DNA from: Paraescarpia echinospica
Lineage: Eukaryota > Annelida > Polychaeta > Sabellida > Siboglinidae
NCBI GenBank assembly: GCA_020002185.1
Contig: CM034532.1
Coordinates: 44,697,006-44,761,005 of the forward strand
Length of the DNA: 64,000 bases
Reading direction: 5' to 3'
Shown here: positions 11,284 through 26,200 of the stretch, one piece after another
How the letters are laid out: each line of letters opens with the position of its first letter
Position numbering within the stretch: position 1 is the stretch's first letter
Made by a program: the position numbers and the translations under genes
Notes under the pieces: model-generated
The model's database searches: none
Seen by the model: the letters and a program-made list of their open reading frames with translations, nothing else
Told to the model about the DNA's origin: nothing

Positions 11284-14200
11284 TTACTTGATGAAGACCT
11301 TGGTGACGATGAGACAGAGCACCAGGGAGAGACCTAGCATCGTGTGCATCATCTCATAGAGCAGCTTCGGGGAGAAGACACTCCACACAAACAGATGGTA
11401 CCTCTCTACAGTGACCAGGATGAGGTAGACGGCCACAGGTAGAGCCCGGGTGAGGGCCAACGTAAAGCATGCTTGTGTCAGGGCTGTGGACAGGGACCTG
11501 GAGGAAGAACAGATCAATGTTAACAATAACAACAATATACGTCTACGGTGTCTATAACCTCAAGAACCTGAGCTCAGAGGCGCAACAACAACAAAATCAT
11601 TAGGCGTAATCCCTAATAATATATCTATAGAGTAGACACAACATCAATTAGGCCATTGACATCTCCTTGTAATCTCTTTATTCACCCCAAGTCCACCATC
11701 TGTCCAATGCCAAATGTTGTCAATTCACCCCACTTTTCTTCTGTCTCTTCAGTTTCTTCACTGTGGTTATTTTACTATACTATGTTTGTACATTGGCTAA
11801 TTTGATGGAACGTAGCAGATCTTTTACCTTAGCCTCTAATTGATCCTGTACATTCTCTGCATCTGGCTTATCCCTAGAACGTGTGCCACGTCCTTGCATG
11901 TCTAGGACACACTGCCATATTTGGTTCTCCCAAACTAAGGAGAACACAATCTCTTCTTCAAGCTTATACTTATCTTGTAACTTATTTCATTGTTATTCCA
12001 GATAAAGAAGATACCCCTATGTTCTTATGATTTATATTTTATGGTATCCAGTCATTTACACTTTACTCCCAGGCAGATATGGTCAATCACACACCATCTC
12101 AACTTTTCTGGGAAGCATTCAGCCATGCTGCAATTACTGGGTGAAGAGTATTCATACAAAATATCAACCTTTGTCTATTGCTAGGTACTCATTCATACAA
12201 GTGAGTGAACTGGAGCAACAAAGAGTGAATGAATTGACCAACGTTCGAAACATCAGCACATGATTCGAACCCATAATCTCTTCATTGAGAGTCCCGCGCT
12301 GTAATCGCTGTCTCACCGCGCTCTACTGTGACGTCAGCAAAGTCATCAGTAATGTGTCTTGTAATCAGCCCAACTGCCATTTCTTATGACACTGTGTCTT
12401 CCATTAATCATTGAGCGAAATGTATTTCAACTTTGGCACTAGTTCAATCTGTTTCATCAATCGTTGCTATTCCATTCAGAGCCATCGCATTCGTTTTTGC
12501 CTCATTGATTTTTAGACTGAAATTCTCACTGTGCCTTTTCACTGCGGTTGCTAGTTTTTTTAATTCTTTGTTGCTGTGAAAGTGATATTATATGCATACC
12601 ATAGGTTCCATATATTTTCCTACTTTATAAATAACTATTATCTAGTTCAATAGTGCAATTATTTGGTTACAGCATCCATTGATATATATTTTGTTAACAT
12701 TTGATGTTATACAAAACTACCATTGATGATCATAGTGTAACCTAACGAATAAAACATTGAACTGTCCAAATGCGTAAACAATCAAACCAGAAATAAAAAT
12801 GTGCAAGATAATAAAAATCATTAACTGGAAAGCCATGCAAACTTTGAATGTTGGCGAGGTCATTTTAATCACCAGTACACTGTCAATATATATCATGTGA
12901 AAATATTAACGCATGCCAATCACACAGTAACATAACCCTAATGAATAGAACATTAAACTGTCCAAATGCATACACCATCAAAACAGAAATAAAACTGGGA
13001 AGGATAACAAATAATTAATTGAAAAGCCATCCAAACTTTGTTCAATTGTTGGCAAGATATTTTTAATTACAAGTACACTGTGTGTACATTTCATGTGAAA
13101 ATATTAACACATGACAATCATAGTGTAACCTAATGAATAAAATATTAAACTGTCCTGTACTGTTTAATTTTAGTTGGTTATGTCTAGTTAATATTTAGAG
13201 TTTAAGTTATTTATTTACAAATGTACATTTAAATTTCATATTATATTCTTATTATATATTTTGTTTAATATGCAAAATAATGATGGTATTATATGGATTG
13301 TATTTTAACAGTGTTGTATTTTAAATGCCTTTGAACAGGTTTATACATGCAGCTACACAAATAACATTTATTATTAATGTGGCTATAACAGATAACAATT
13401 TTACTATATTGCCATCAGTTGTCCAACTTTGAGTTATTTCAAGTATGACGCATGAGATATTACTCCACAGACCTGTCGACTGGCATGGTCGCCTGAGTGT
13501 GTCGGGTGTTGAGGTGGACCATGAGCGAGAGGACCCAGTAGATGGGACCCGCGTATGTGGCCAGGTACAACAGACCCACTACCATGGGCAGGTTGAACTC
13601 CTCCAAACCGATGTAACCGGCAGACAGGTCGACGGTCGCCAGGCTGTTGGAGTTGCCCTGAAACAATCATCTGACTATATAAAGTTACCTTATTATTATA
13701 AAACATTATGGTTTTTTGTAGGTGGACCCATATCTCCCGCAGTTTTGCATGTATGAGGCTGAAATTGTGTGTGTGATCTAATGTGTCCATTTCAGTGGTT
13801 CGTAGATTAAGATTTTTCCAAAATTCTTCCTGAGGTGGAAATCTTGGGGTCACAATTTGTGAATGGCAATTATCTCATTTTGTAGCCTCGATATGGGGCT
13901 GACTGATGACATTTTGTGTGCATTTGGGATGGTTTTGTGTGCATTTGGGATGGTTTATAGATTTAGGTTTTTTGAAATTCGTCCAGGGTGGTGGAGATCT
14001 TGGGGGGAGGGTCACATAATAATATAATAATAATAATAATCTTTATTGATACATAATGTACATTGCAGCATAGATGTAGCAGTAATATGAAACATGTAAA
14101 TACATTACGTATCAACTGGAACAAAGCATCACATTGCTTGTGTTCCTTATTCATGTCATATTAGTAATGTAAACTATAATTCGTGTCCACAAAAAAAAAC

Positions 14201-17200
14201 AACGACAACATAATACATACAAAGGACTGCTTTTTTGCCGGACAGTGCCGTGTAACTCGGCTAATATTATTATAAAACAGAGTGTGGGTCTTTATCGTAT
14301 GTATGTCAGTGTGGATGCTTGTCCAAGCATATAGATTTACAGCTTTTTAAATTTCACCCGGGGTGTCTCAGAGGGATGGGGGTCATGGGTGCAAACTGAA
14401 CAGCCAGTTGCTGCCTCTTGTGGATCATGGCTGCTAGCATCATGTGCACGTGCTATTTCTGGCTGGGTGCCAGGCAACAAACACTGCCGGCGTGACATTA
14501 TATACAAACACTGTAGCTATCCATGAGCATCCTATAAACTCTATGATTTAGAGGTGAGTTTAACTACAAAATATTAATAGGTGTATTTTCTCACTATGGA
14601 ACATCAGGGTAATTCGGCTTGTGAGACATACTCTACTTCAATAACTGACAAAGTCCTTAGGTCAGGTTTTAACACCAACAAGAGTTTAAAGATTGCGATA
14701 CCATTTCTGTGGGTCCACGCAAGGCAACACATTTAACCCCGTGTAGGACCTTCTTTCTTTCCTGGCACAGACACTATGTAGAAAGAACCAACAGTTTTTA
14801 GTGTTTCTTTGGAAAGACACCACAGGCAATGTGGGGGTGAACAAAACTGCCCTGTTTAAAACAGCAGTACTGGAAGGTGGACTCAAACCCCAGTCCGCTC
14901 AATCAAGACTGGTGCTCTAACTGCACCCTACAGTTATAACTACAGTACTACTGGATTATCACTGTGCATTATAACTACAGTACTACTGGATTATCACTGT
15001 ACATGATAATATATAGCTTAAGTTAAGGGATCATCTCAGAACATCGATGTCTGATATCAGATGAAATTACTTTCGTCTGGTCTTAGCCACCCACCCTAAC
15101 CCCACAGAATTTTTTTATAAACACATGATGTCATCAATATATTAACAGTATCAGTTAAAAGCGTAAAATATCAATGTCCAACACTAGATGAAAACTGTCT
15201 CTGATCCCCCCTCCCCCGAAAGTAAGTAATTTCATGTGATATCGGACATCGACGTTCTGAGATGATCCCTAATAGTCCAGTAGTTCAACCAGAAGACCTT
15301 GTCATGTCTCCCTAAAATCATTTCTTTGCATTTTTAATTAGTCCATGTGATCTAGTAACAAAATCCACTGGGTGTGGACTTCACACCCGCTTGTCTTTTT
15401 CAGAATCCAAGATGGCCAACAAGATGGCCGCCAAAAAGCTAGAAATGACATAACGTCTGAACGAATTGACTTAGGAAGGTAATCTTGGGATCTAGACATA
15501 GGTTTTGGGGGCAAGGACTCTATTTCTGAGGTTTTCGTCAAAAGTGGTTGAGTTCTTATTGCAGAACAATCCAATATGGCTGCCAAAATGACTGCTGAAA
15601 TGCTAAAATGCTTTAAAATGCCATAATTTAGGAGCTAGTTGATGTAGAACGATGATATTGGTGTCTGGATATAGGTTTTTGAGATCACGGAGTCCGATTC
15701 TGATGTTTTCATGACGATTTGAGGAATCGTTATGCGGCTAAATGATCATGTCCTACAAAATGGATGTCTGAAGGCTAAATATCTGAAGCCAACAACTATT
15801 GTTGGTATTTGTCTGTTGATACAAAATAATCAAATTGAAATTGACATCAAATGAACAGGCTTTTTATTGATTACAATCCATTATGAACTCCTCAACGTAT
15901 TGTCAGTAAACATATAATGTAATTGACTTGTGACTGTTTGAGAAAACCTGCATATCAAGATATTATTATGAAAATATTACTTTGACTTCATGATAGAGCA
16001 CATCGGGTAGCGGTAACCAACACTATCCAAGTAGAGTACAACTATTGGATGACCAACTGGACACAATAAACCAAAACCCCTTCATTAAATGCCTCATTAA
16101 CATTATGGCACAATTACTTCTGATCCTCATTAGTTTCATTAATAACTTACTGATTCTCATCTGACATCCTCAGTAGACACCTTCCTATTGAATGGGTTGT
16201 TGCATTCAAGTCCTCCCCCACAGGCACAAAAGATGGTGCATGCGACTTGGTGTCCAGTACATCCACAGTTGTTGGCTTTTACAGTTTCGCTATGACTCAC
16301 AACCTCATAGTCATAGTATGAGCTTGAGTACAGACTCAGGAGCTAGGGGTACTCCCCCAACAACAGTGTGAGAGTATAGGGCTTTGTTGGCATGGTCTGC
16401 CTCCCATCCCAACTCTACAGGGTTGAGGGGAGGGGGTCCAATTCTAGGGCTCCATCCATTGTGCAACCTGGTAATGACATCTGAGCACATTCTGGACAAA
16501 TGCCTGAGTTCTTGGTATGAGAGAGAGAGCATAGTTTCTGGGCAGTGGCAGTACTCGTTCCAGTTTTCAGCACCCACATGCATTGACGGCACTCTATCGT
16601 GGAGTTACACTTCAGCTTGCAACCGTAAAATACAACCATAACTGCAGTTGCCTCCCTCTCGACCTGCTCCATATTACCAGCAACTTTACCGATAGTGTCG
16701 AGTTTCACTCCCTTCTTTGCTACTGATATGGCAGTTACCTTTCCAACTCCGTAAGTGGCCACCACAGTATCACATCCACTTATAACCTGCAGCGCAAGAA
16801 CCTGTGAGATGATATCGGAGTGCATCTTCACAGTTGCTGGGTGTCAACACATGTTCGGCCATGGGTGGGAGACTGCATGATCACGGGACACTGCAGGTTT
16901 TGTGCTGCATAATGGTGGAGAAGTAGCGCAAAAGCATTCTTGTCATCAGCAATGACGGAAACCCTTGCTTGTGGATTCTGACCATTGGGTCATGATGATG
17001 TCTGCCTCCTCATGTTTAGAAGCTAGCTGCAAATGAGGTTGTTTTTGCCCTTTGAACATTTGAGTCACACTGCATCTTCTTCGGTCATCACAAGTTGATG
17101 GTCCTGTGTGGCATTATTGAGGAAGTCGTTATCGTCCAGGGTTTGTTCACATAGCAAGTGGTTCAACTGCACCTTTTGTGTGTACATTTCAGCACTGAAT

Positions 17201-20200
17201 CACGGGCTGGAAATGGGGACTTCAGGTTGAGTTTACGGAACCCTTGACAACGTCATGGTTCGTTGGTTGAGTAGTCCAGGTACCTGTCAAACGCCAGTAC
17301 ACGTCGGTCGCTTTCAAAGAGTTTGGAGGCCAACCAGACTTTGAGCCTTGAACAAACGTCTGGACTGAGCCCTTTGCAGGCCACTCAATTGTCCAGAGAG
17401 CAGTGGAGACATCAACGACCACAGCAGTCGGACAGCCCCAAGCCCTCAATGTGACTTCCACAGCAAGGTCTTTCTTGAGCGTTGATTTGCCGGTGGCGAC
17501 TCTCATGCTCCCATCTGGATGGAACATGGAGGGTGGGTAGGCTGCCAGCTCGGTTGAGAGTATTTGTGGTAAATCGAGATCTCTGTTGCTGACTAGAATA
17601 CCTATGGCTCTGGTGTAGATGGCCTCCTGGTCCAACATTTTCTGCTCTCTAATTGAATGAAAAAAACGTTGTGTGAGCTGTGTGTCAATGCAAAAATCTA
17701 AAGTGGGTCGTATCCTTTCTTAAATTAAAAAAAATGGGAAATCTAGCAACAGTCAGCTATAGCTTATACATTAAGCTAACAGAAACGTATTGTGTTTATA
17801 TGGATGCAGCATAAATTATGCGCTTACAGATGCGTTTTCAAAGAGGACTGTCAACTCAGACAGCCTGTTTTGACCTACCAGGCATACAAGATTACCTCTT
17901 ATGAAAACATATACATTTGAAGAAATGTGACATTTTTGCATGCGCCTATACTGTAAGATACGTGTTTACACTGCGCAATAAAAAGAAATTTGGTGTCTTG
18001 TGAAATATAACTTTTATGGACATTCTTATACCTCGGACAGGAATTGATGATCTAAAAGTATAATGACTCAAGTGCAGAGTGGGCTCTATTACATATACAT
18101 TTTGAAGGTCATGTTTATCATAGTGACAAAGATTCATGGAATGCAACAAGGTGAGGAGATTGTGACAAGTGCAGCATACTGAAGAGTCAGAGATCACACA
18201 GTTTGACCTATTAATGGTCTAGCTATGGCATTATAAATATTCTAGGATGCCAAATGACCTTTGCCTTAGCATGTGACTTTTACTTTCAGGTGCACAGATG
18301 ATGTAGGTATCTAAATTCGTTATCATCAAAATCCCCATGAAAGAGGCTTTGATTTGCTTTGCTGCATCTTTAACGCTCAAATTCAAATTTTTTTAAGGGT
18401 TTCAGGACCTCAAATGACCTTGATTTCGACCTACTTGACATGACCTTATCTTCTAAGCATCGCCAAACATATCCGAGTGAACTTAGCATCCTGAAAAAAC
18501 ATGATTTTGACCCAACATCACCACTCTACCTCATATAATTCTAAGGTTATTAGAATTCTAAGGAGTTTTGGCATTTCGGCAGTCATTTTGGATTTTTATA
18601 CAATAAGAAATCAACCTATCTTGACGAAAACCTCAGAAGCAGATTCCTTGCCCCAAAAAACCTATGTCTAGATCCCAAGATCACCTTCCTAAGTGTCAAT
18701 TCATTCAGAAGTTATATCTTTCTAGCATTCCATCGGCCATCTTGGATTCTGAAAAAGGCAAGCAGGTGTAAAGTCCACACTCAGTGGATTTTGTTACTAG
18801 ATTACATGGACTAATAAAAAATGCAAACAATTATTTTAGGGAGACATGACAAGGTTTTGGGAAAATAAGGAGTTCTGCCACTGGACTATAACCTTAAGTA
18901 CCATAATTTAGATTTTAGCTTTGTGAAGAAAACCCTTTATAACAAAGCATTTGTAATATATGTTTTATCACTAAATTACAGCTACAGTAAATAAACATCC
19001 CATTATAGCTTTACTGAAAAGCTTCATAGCCACCATGTAATTGCAGTGCATCTAGTTTCTATGTAATGTTCTGAAACTACTCATGCAAACGTTTGACAAT
19101 TGCTGAATGAAATTGCCTTACACCTAGCTTGTTTATTAGCCATGTAATTATATATGTTGGGTAAAGCGAATGTTTTTTCAACAGAATGAATCTCTCATGA
19201 TGTAAGTGAACTGCTGACTATAAAACCAAACCAAAAAAGTGGGGCATGGCAGTCCAGCGGTCAGAGTGACAGACTGTCAATCGGAGGAAACGGGTTCAAA
19301 TCCTGGTGCCGGCCGGGCAGTGATTTGGTACCGGTATCGGCCGCTGTGCCGGGCAGTGAATAAAACACTGAGCTTGGATCTTATTCTCTAAATCCCCATT
19401 GGTGTTAGTGTTAAAAAATGCACCATGTCAATTAATAGTAGAAGCAGAAGAAAACCTAGCACAAACTGTCATTTAAGTGGACGTCTGGGTTCAGATGGCC
19501 CACCAACCAGCAAAACACTAAACAGTCAGACCAGACCAGTGTTTAACATTACTGCAGGCAACACATTTTCGCTGGTAGTCAATCGAGATATGGAGATGAC
19601 AATTAAGTCACTGTATGAGATTTAGAAGTCAAACTGTTCCATAAATTGTGCATTTGAAGGAATCACTAATTTGTAAAACCATAAATTTAATTGTGAGCGG
19701 GAACAACTTTAGGATCAAAACACTGTAATGGTGATTATTGTTACCCTTGAATGCTGCTCCTGTACAGGTGTATATTAGTATTTTATAATTATTACACAAT
19801 AGCAAACATAATTTTTATTATAAATACACAGGTACCCAGGACACGTCAGCCTCCCGAAATTGATTCTTCAGGGCACCGTGGAGGACAGATGCGGCCACGG
19901 ACGGCAGAGAAAATGTTGGTTTGACAATGTCAAGGAGTGGACAGTCCTCTCCATCGAGTCCATGCCAGAGCTCCTCACCATAGCCAGACAAGAGTGGTGA
20001 AATATCACAGCTGCAGAGTCCCCCTGATGACCAAGAAAGTAAATAAGTACCCAGGAGACCACTTAAACGGGTGCCCCTACTAACCTGATAGAAGAAGGCA
20101 GCCTGACCCAGCCACACGTGAAGTAGCGTGAGATGGGAGGATGACATCCACCTGACCTCCTGTAGAGCACGTCCAAGACATGCTCGCTGGACCACGACCA

Positions 20201-23200
20201 CCACCACCAGACTGATGTTGTGTGTCCGAACCAGCAGTAAACTGACCAGTGTCCACTGTAGTAACATGTCCAAGTAGAACCTTGACCACACGGCAGCGGT
20301 GGTCCCTGAGTTTTTGTCATCGTCTTGGTTAATCTGGGGCTTGGACAGTGTTGTGTAGAGATGATACACAGCTTTGGAGAGAAGAATGGCCACAATGGCA
20401 TAGACGATCCTTGCTTCCATAGCACCTCTGTAAGCACAAAGACAACACGAATATAGGTGTTTCATAAAAGCATGTACCTGTATCACATTTGTATACAATT
20501 GTGCACAAAATGCATTTTTCATTATGTCTTCTGCCAGCAATATATTTTCTGTTAGCAATATGCATTTTGCAAGCAAACTAATTTTGCAAGAAAGATGACT
20601 TCTGCAAGCATGCAATGTATCTGCTGAAATATGACTTCAAAAAGAAGTATTCTGCAATATTAATTTTGCAAGATATCTTCTGTGATATGTCTTCTGCAAT
20701 ATCTATTCTGCATGATGACTTCAGGAAGATGTGTTCTGCTTGATGTCGCCTACAGTATGTCTTCTGAAAGATGTCTCCTTAGTACGATTTCTTCAGTATG
20801 TCTTCTGTGTGATAAGTTCAGCTGCAGGATGTCTTCTTAAAGATGTGTCATGCAGGATGTCTTTTGCAAAATGAACTCTAAAAGATGTCTTTGACATGTG
20901 ATGTCGGCTATGAGTTGTTTTCTGCCTGGTGCCTTCTGTAATAAGATATCTTTTCTGTAAGTTATCTTCAGCAGATGTCTTTTGTATAATGTCTTCTGCA
21001 AGATATCTTCTACAGGGTGTCTTACTAAAGATGTCTTCGGCAAAATGTCTTCTAAATGAATAGTTTTTAACTACCTTCTGGTGATACAACATGATTAGCT
21101 TCTGATGAAAGAAATGACAGACATTTAAAGCTATGGAACATGTAATATTATATTTCTTAATGTAGTTTACTCAGATAATTTCCATATGGCTAGTAGAATA
21201 TTTAACTACTCACAAAACTAAGTCATACTATCGGAAACATTTGGACATTTTTTGATTTAATGTTACAGATTGTAGGGATTTCTGTAATGCTTTATACTTT
21301 CAAAAACACCATTCACTTTGATCCTCAAAAACAGTGAACATTTACTATTCAAATGGAGAAAAAAAATTCTCATGAACACAAAACAAATTATAGAAACTTC
21401 ATTATTTACAAGTAGATAAAATACTAACTTTGATAATGAGGTCAAGTCATAGACACCAGGCAGTAGAACGGATCCATTGGCAGCTCTGAAGCAGTAGACG
21501 GCAAGCACGGCAAGTAGGAAGAGACACCTAGTGACAGGCGTGCGGAGGTCCTGCCAGTGAATGGCACACACAGTGGCGAGGGATGCAGACGTTAGCATCG
21601 ACAGTATGACCTTCTTCTCTGGCCTGAAGGTCAAACACACGGAATTAGTTAGCTAACAGTACAGCGTACTTCAACTTTGTGATGCATAATGAGTATAGTG
21701 GGACTAAGTTTATTAACTAGATGGGTTAATTGCAAAACTGTGAATAGCCTTATCTTATAGTATATACAGCTATGTAACTTTTGTCCTTTTTCTGCCAAAC
21801 TTTTATTGGATCAGGTCAAAAATAATATAATGGTTTGTTGGACGATTTCACCAAAATAAATAAAATGTAAAATAAACCAGAAGCTAGATAAAAACTAGAC
21901 TGGTTAGATTTTTCACGAAATGAGTGAAAAGAGACATGTGAAGAAATCAAATAGAGGAGGGATGTTTAAAATTACCGAATGAATGAACCTCTCACAGGTA
22001 GGGCTGAAAGGGCTACAGGTAAGTTCTTAAAGGAACATAGTCTGTTTGTCTGCCCAGAATTAGCAGGCATAGCAATTTGGAAGTCTGCTGTGTTGAATGT
22101 AGAAAAGTTGAACATCAAAGGGTATAGCAGTTAATTCAGCCCAACTCGGCCGTATTGCCAATAAAGCTTGTTTTGAAACTGGATGTTTTGGTTTGAATAT
22201 GTTCCCATGGTCATACCTTCAAATTGCGACCGTTGTTACGGGCTTACTAAACACACTTTGGCAGGCAATATACCTTCAACAGAGTTAGTATTGTCTTTAG
22301 AACATTACATTAATTAATGAAAAAACTAGGAACAGACCGAATGAATGAACCTCTCACAGGTAGGGCTGAAAGGGCTACAGGTAAGTTCTTAAAGGCTATA
22401 TATAAAAACTTACCTTTACCTTTAAAAGGTAAAGGAAAGTTCTTATATAGCACAGTATCCAGTCCTTAGGACTACTCAAGGCGCTTTACACTTTACTCCC
22501 TGGCAAACCTGTTCAGTTGAACACCATCTTGACTTAACCGGGAAGCATTCAGCCACACTGCAATTACTGCACAAAGACTATTTGTACTCAACACATTCCG
22601 ACAGCTGAGTGAACAGGAACAACGTAGAGTGAACGAATATGCCCAAGGTTCGACATGGCAGCACAGGATTTGAACCCAGGTTCTAGCCACTGTGCCATTG
22701 TGCACCACAAATGTAATGATTTGTTTAATAATTTTCACCAAATGAAATAAAATGTGGTAAAATAAACCAGAAGATAGATCAAAACTAGATTGGTTTGATT
22801 TTTAACGAAATGAGTGAAAAGAGACGTGTGAAGCAATCAAATATAGGAGGGACATTTAAAACTACCAAATGAATTAATCATTAACAGGTAGGGGTAAGTG
22901 GGCTAGTCTGTGTTGATTACCTGACGAGCCAGTCTCCCACATCAGGCAGGTGCGACCACTTGTCTCCTGTCTGGTTCCATGTCCTTGCAACTCGGCAGCA
23001 GACGAGAACACCAACCAGTGACACGAGACATGTCACCACACTTGCACCTGTCACATCACCTGTGTGTTCCTCCCTTCTGTCGTCCACACAAACCCTCCTC
23101 TCTTCAGTCGTTCCGCGGTATCTTGTACCGATTTCTCTATAGGCTGTATCTCCAGAAGATAGTACATTCGTGTGTTGTTGTGTGATAGTAGAAGAGTGTA

Positions 23201-26200
23201 CTGATGACGATGTAAGACGAGTATCAACGTTTTTCAAGACAGATCGTCTCAAATGTTCTAGACCAATCAGAAGGCAGATGGACACGGTGAGGAAATACCA
23301 TGTCTGGTGTTCTTCTTCGACGAAACTACTTGACAGTAGGCTGATGGTGTGGAATGCAGTGCCCCCTAGCAGGAACAGGCCAACTATGTGCTGACGACAC
23401 ACCTGTGATGAAAGGAAATCAGTTAGGTAAAAATTCTTTAAAAATAAACTAAATGACAGAATTGCTCCAAATTTAGATTGAATTGTTTTTCCATTCCAAA
23501 TATTTACTAAAAGAAAGAAGTGTGCTAAGATTATATTAAATTGCAATTCCCCAGAGCTGTTGCAGATATGTACCGAGGTGGCTAAGATTTTAGCAGATCC
23601 TTTGAAACTCCACCGTGTATTTATTGTGAATGACGTGTGGCGAAGTTTAAATATGTAGTGTGTGAATAGTGATATTAATAAAAGGTTCTATAAAAGACTG
23701 CCTACTTTTGTTAAAATCACGCAAATAGTGAACAGATTTATGTTGTAGTATAATGTATAAATAATGGAGAAGCCTTTGCCATTTTCACAAATTCTATACC
23801 AACTCAGTCAAATATAATTTATACATTTGTTGAATGATGACAACAAATTTTGCACAACAAGCCGGTGCAATCGATACTAGATAAGTACAATTTTGATAAA
23901 AAATTGGTATGAAACATGAAAAGCAAAAATGTAATTGACGGGGACAATTACAAGAAGTCATTAATAAAATTAATAGATCATTTCAATTATTCATGAGATG
24001 ACATAAACAAAAAATATAATTAAAGAGGATTTCTTAAATTACTGAACCTTTAACAATATTTCCAATCGGAATAAACTATTAAAAAAATAATAAAATTAAC
24101 AATTAATAAAATTACTAATTAATTAAACAACGGATCACCTGTCTGCGAATCTCTTGAAACACGTCCGAGGAGCATGTCATCAATAACACACTACACCAGA
24201 GGGAGCCACCCATGAGCAGCGTGAGTGTGAGGCCGATTGAGAGAGTGCCACAATGACAGAGGAGGGGACTGGCTGCAGGACTGGTACAGATGACAGCGTG
24301 GAGAGAGACGAGGACACCGAGAGATGCAAGGATGGAGAAGACAATGCTGCTGTCGACTGTCAGTGACAGGTGACTGTTGCCTCTCAGGTGGCCGCACAGC
24401 AAGCCAGTCAGTGCCTGCATCACACAGGTACAAGATAAATTGGTGGGAATCAATTCTGCTGTATATAATATAAAATGCGGCTTTAATGACAACCTGATCA
24501 AAACGTTGTTTCAACGTATGAGCTAATCTCTAACACGTACAGTGGAACCTCACTGTTAAGATCACCCTCTGGGCTATTACTATTATTTACACATATTGTT
24601 TCAGTTATCAGTCCTGTTACTGGGTCCACTGGACCTGTTGTAATCTGAATAAATACAATACAATACAATTCTGGGCTAAAGTGACCTTAATGGGAAGGTG
24701 AAAGTATTAGCGAGACTAATTTTCTAAACTTTATTGTTACAGAAATAATTTGGGACTACCTTAGGGTGACCTTAATTGTGAGGTGGCTGTATTACCGAGG
24801 TGACCATAAAACAAAGTTCGACTGTATTAAATTATCATCAATTTTGTACAAACAACAGCGTAGACAAATTGTTTTGAGTAAAGTGCTTATGTCTATAGAC
24901 TGACGAAAATTCATTTCGTGAAAAGATGCCTGCGCATAAATTTGTCATGATCTTGGCCTGCTTGTTAATCAGGCATCCAGTACAAGAGCACATGATGTAT
25001 TAAAATAGCCTAATGGTATCTCTAATGCAAGATCAACGAGATTTCAATAACAAAGATTTTGGCACGCAGCAGATTTGATGGTATTGTCTACTCTACAAAG
25101 AAAATTTCTTGCCTATATGTAACATTATTTTAAACACTGTTTCAGAGCAAAACGAGAAGTTGCGTGTGCACATAGGCGAGCTAACAGGTGGCTTGCAGGT
25201 TTTTTCCTGGTTGTGACGACAGATCTTTGGGAGGATATCAACTATGTAAGGTGTTCTGCACAATTTACATCACAAATCTTTAATAATCCAATCTCCACAA
25301 AGAATAATTTATGCATCCAGTATGTCATGGTTTGCGTACATCCCAATCAAAATTTTGCACATGAAAAAACCTTGCCTTTGCCAGCCAACATTACTGATAA
25401 CGGCTATATTTGTCAATTAAATTATTATTGTTACATGACATAATATAGATAAAACATAACCGTATGTATACAGTTGTCACTTTAAAGAAATACTTCTGGG
25501 GCCAGAATTTCAACAAAATATACGACTGACTGCACACCATATGTTTGGCATCCATTTTTTTATGGCTTGACGTAGGTTTTGCAAGGCAGCAGGTCATGTG
25601 AAGGATAGGTGAATTGTGTGAAGCTGTGAACTCACCATCCACACACTAACGATGCCGACGGCCATGGCGTGAAGGTCATACTTGGAGAGTGTGGAGGCCA
25701 CTTTGTCTCTCATTGCTGTCATGGCATGTCTGTACTCTGTCAGTGTCCTCACCCCCAGACTCTCCATGTCCAGACTCGAGTTGTCACGCCACAGTCTCAG
25801 CCAGGCTTGGTGGCTCAGTGTCGCTCTCTCCAGGGTCAGGTAGCAGGGCTCTGGAAGGACACAATATGTGGGTTGCATGATGTTTGCATGTTTGCTTTTT
25901 ATACAAAAGTTGGGACACACATACACAATGTACGTGTGTGTATGCTTGTGTACATGTGAATAATTACTGTGTGTGTGTGTGTGAGTGCGTGCATGCATGT
26001 GTGTGTATGACTGTGTTTGCATCCATGTCTTTGGTGAATATGTTTGTGTGCATGCGTGTGTACTGTGTATGCAACTATCTAAATCCGTATGAATGCTTGC
26101 CAGAGAAGTTGAGATGGTGTTCAAATGAACAGGTCTGCCTGGGTGTGAAGTATAAAACGCTTTGAATGGTCCTAAGGATTGGATGTTGCGCTATATAAGA

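Noticed and set aside
13434..13853. Independent 139-codon minus ORF overlapping PIGG exon 11
   Set aside because: A shadow frame; the true PIGG frame here gives the conserved NSNSLATVDLSAG peptide with proper splice sites.
19240..19310. A functional tRNA gene
   Set aside because: A and B boxes are present, but the cloverleaf is not convincing and a SINE-like tail follows; called as a SINE.
20793..21092. 99-codon minus ORF with repeated KTS/RRH blocks
   Set aside because: Falls in a degenerate tandem array inside PIGG intron 9; no homology.
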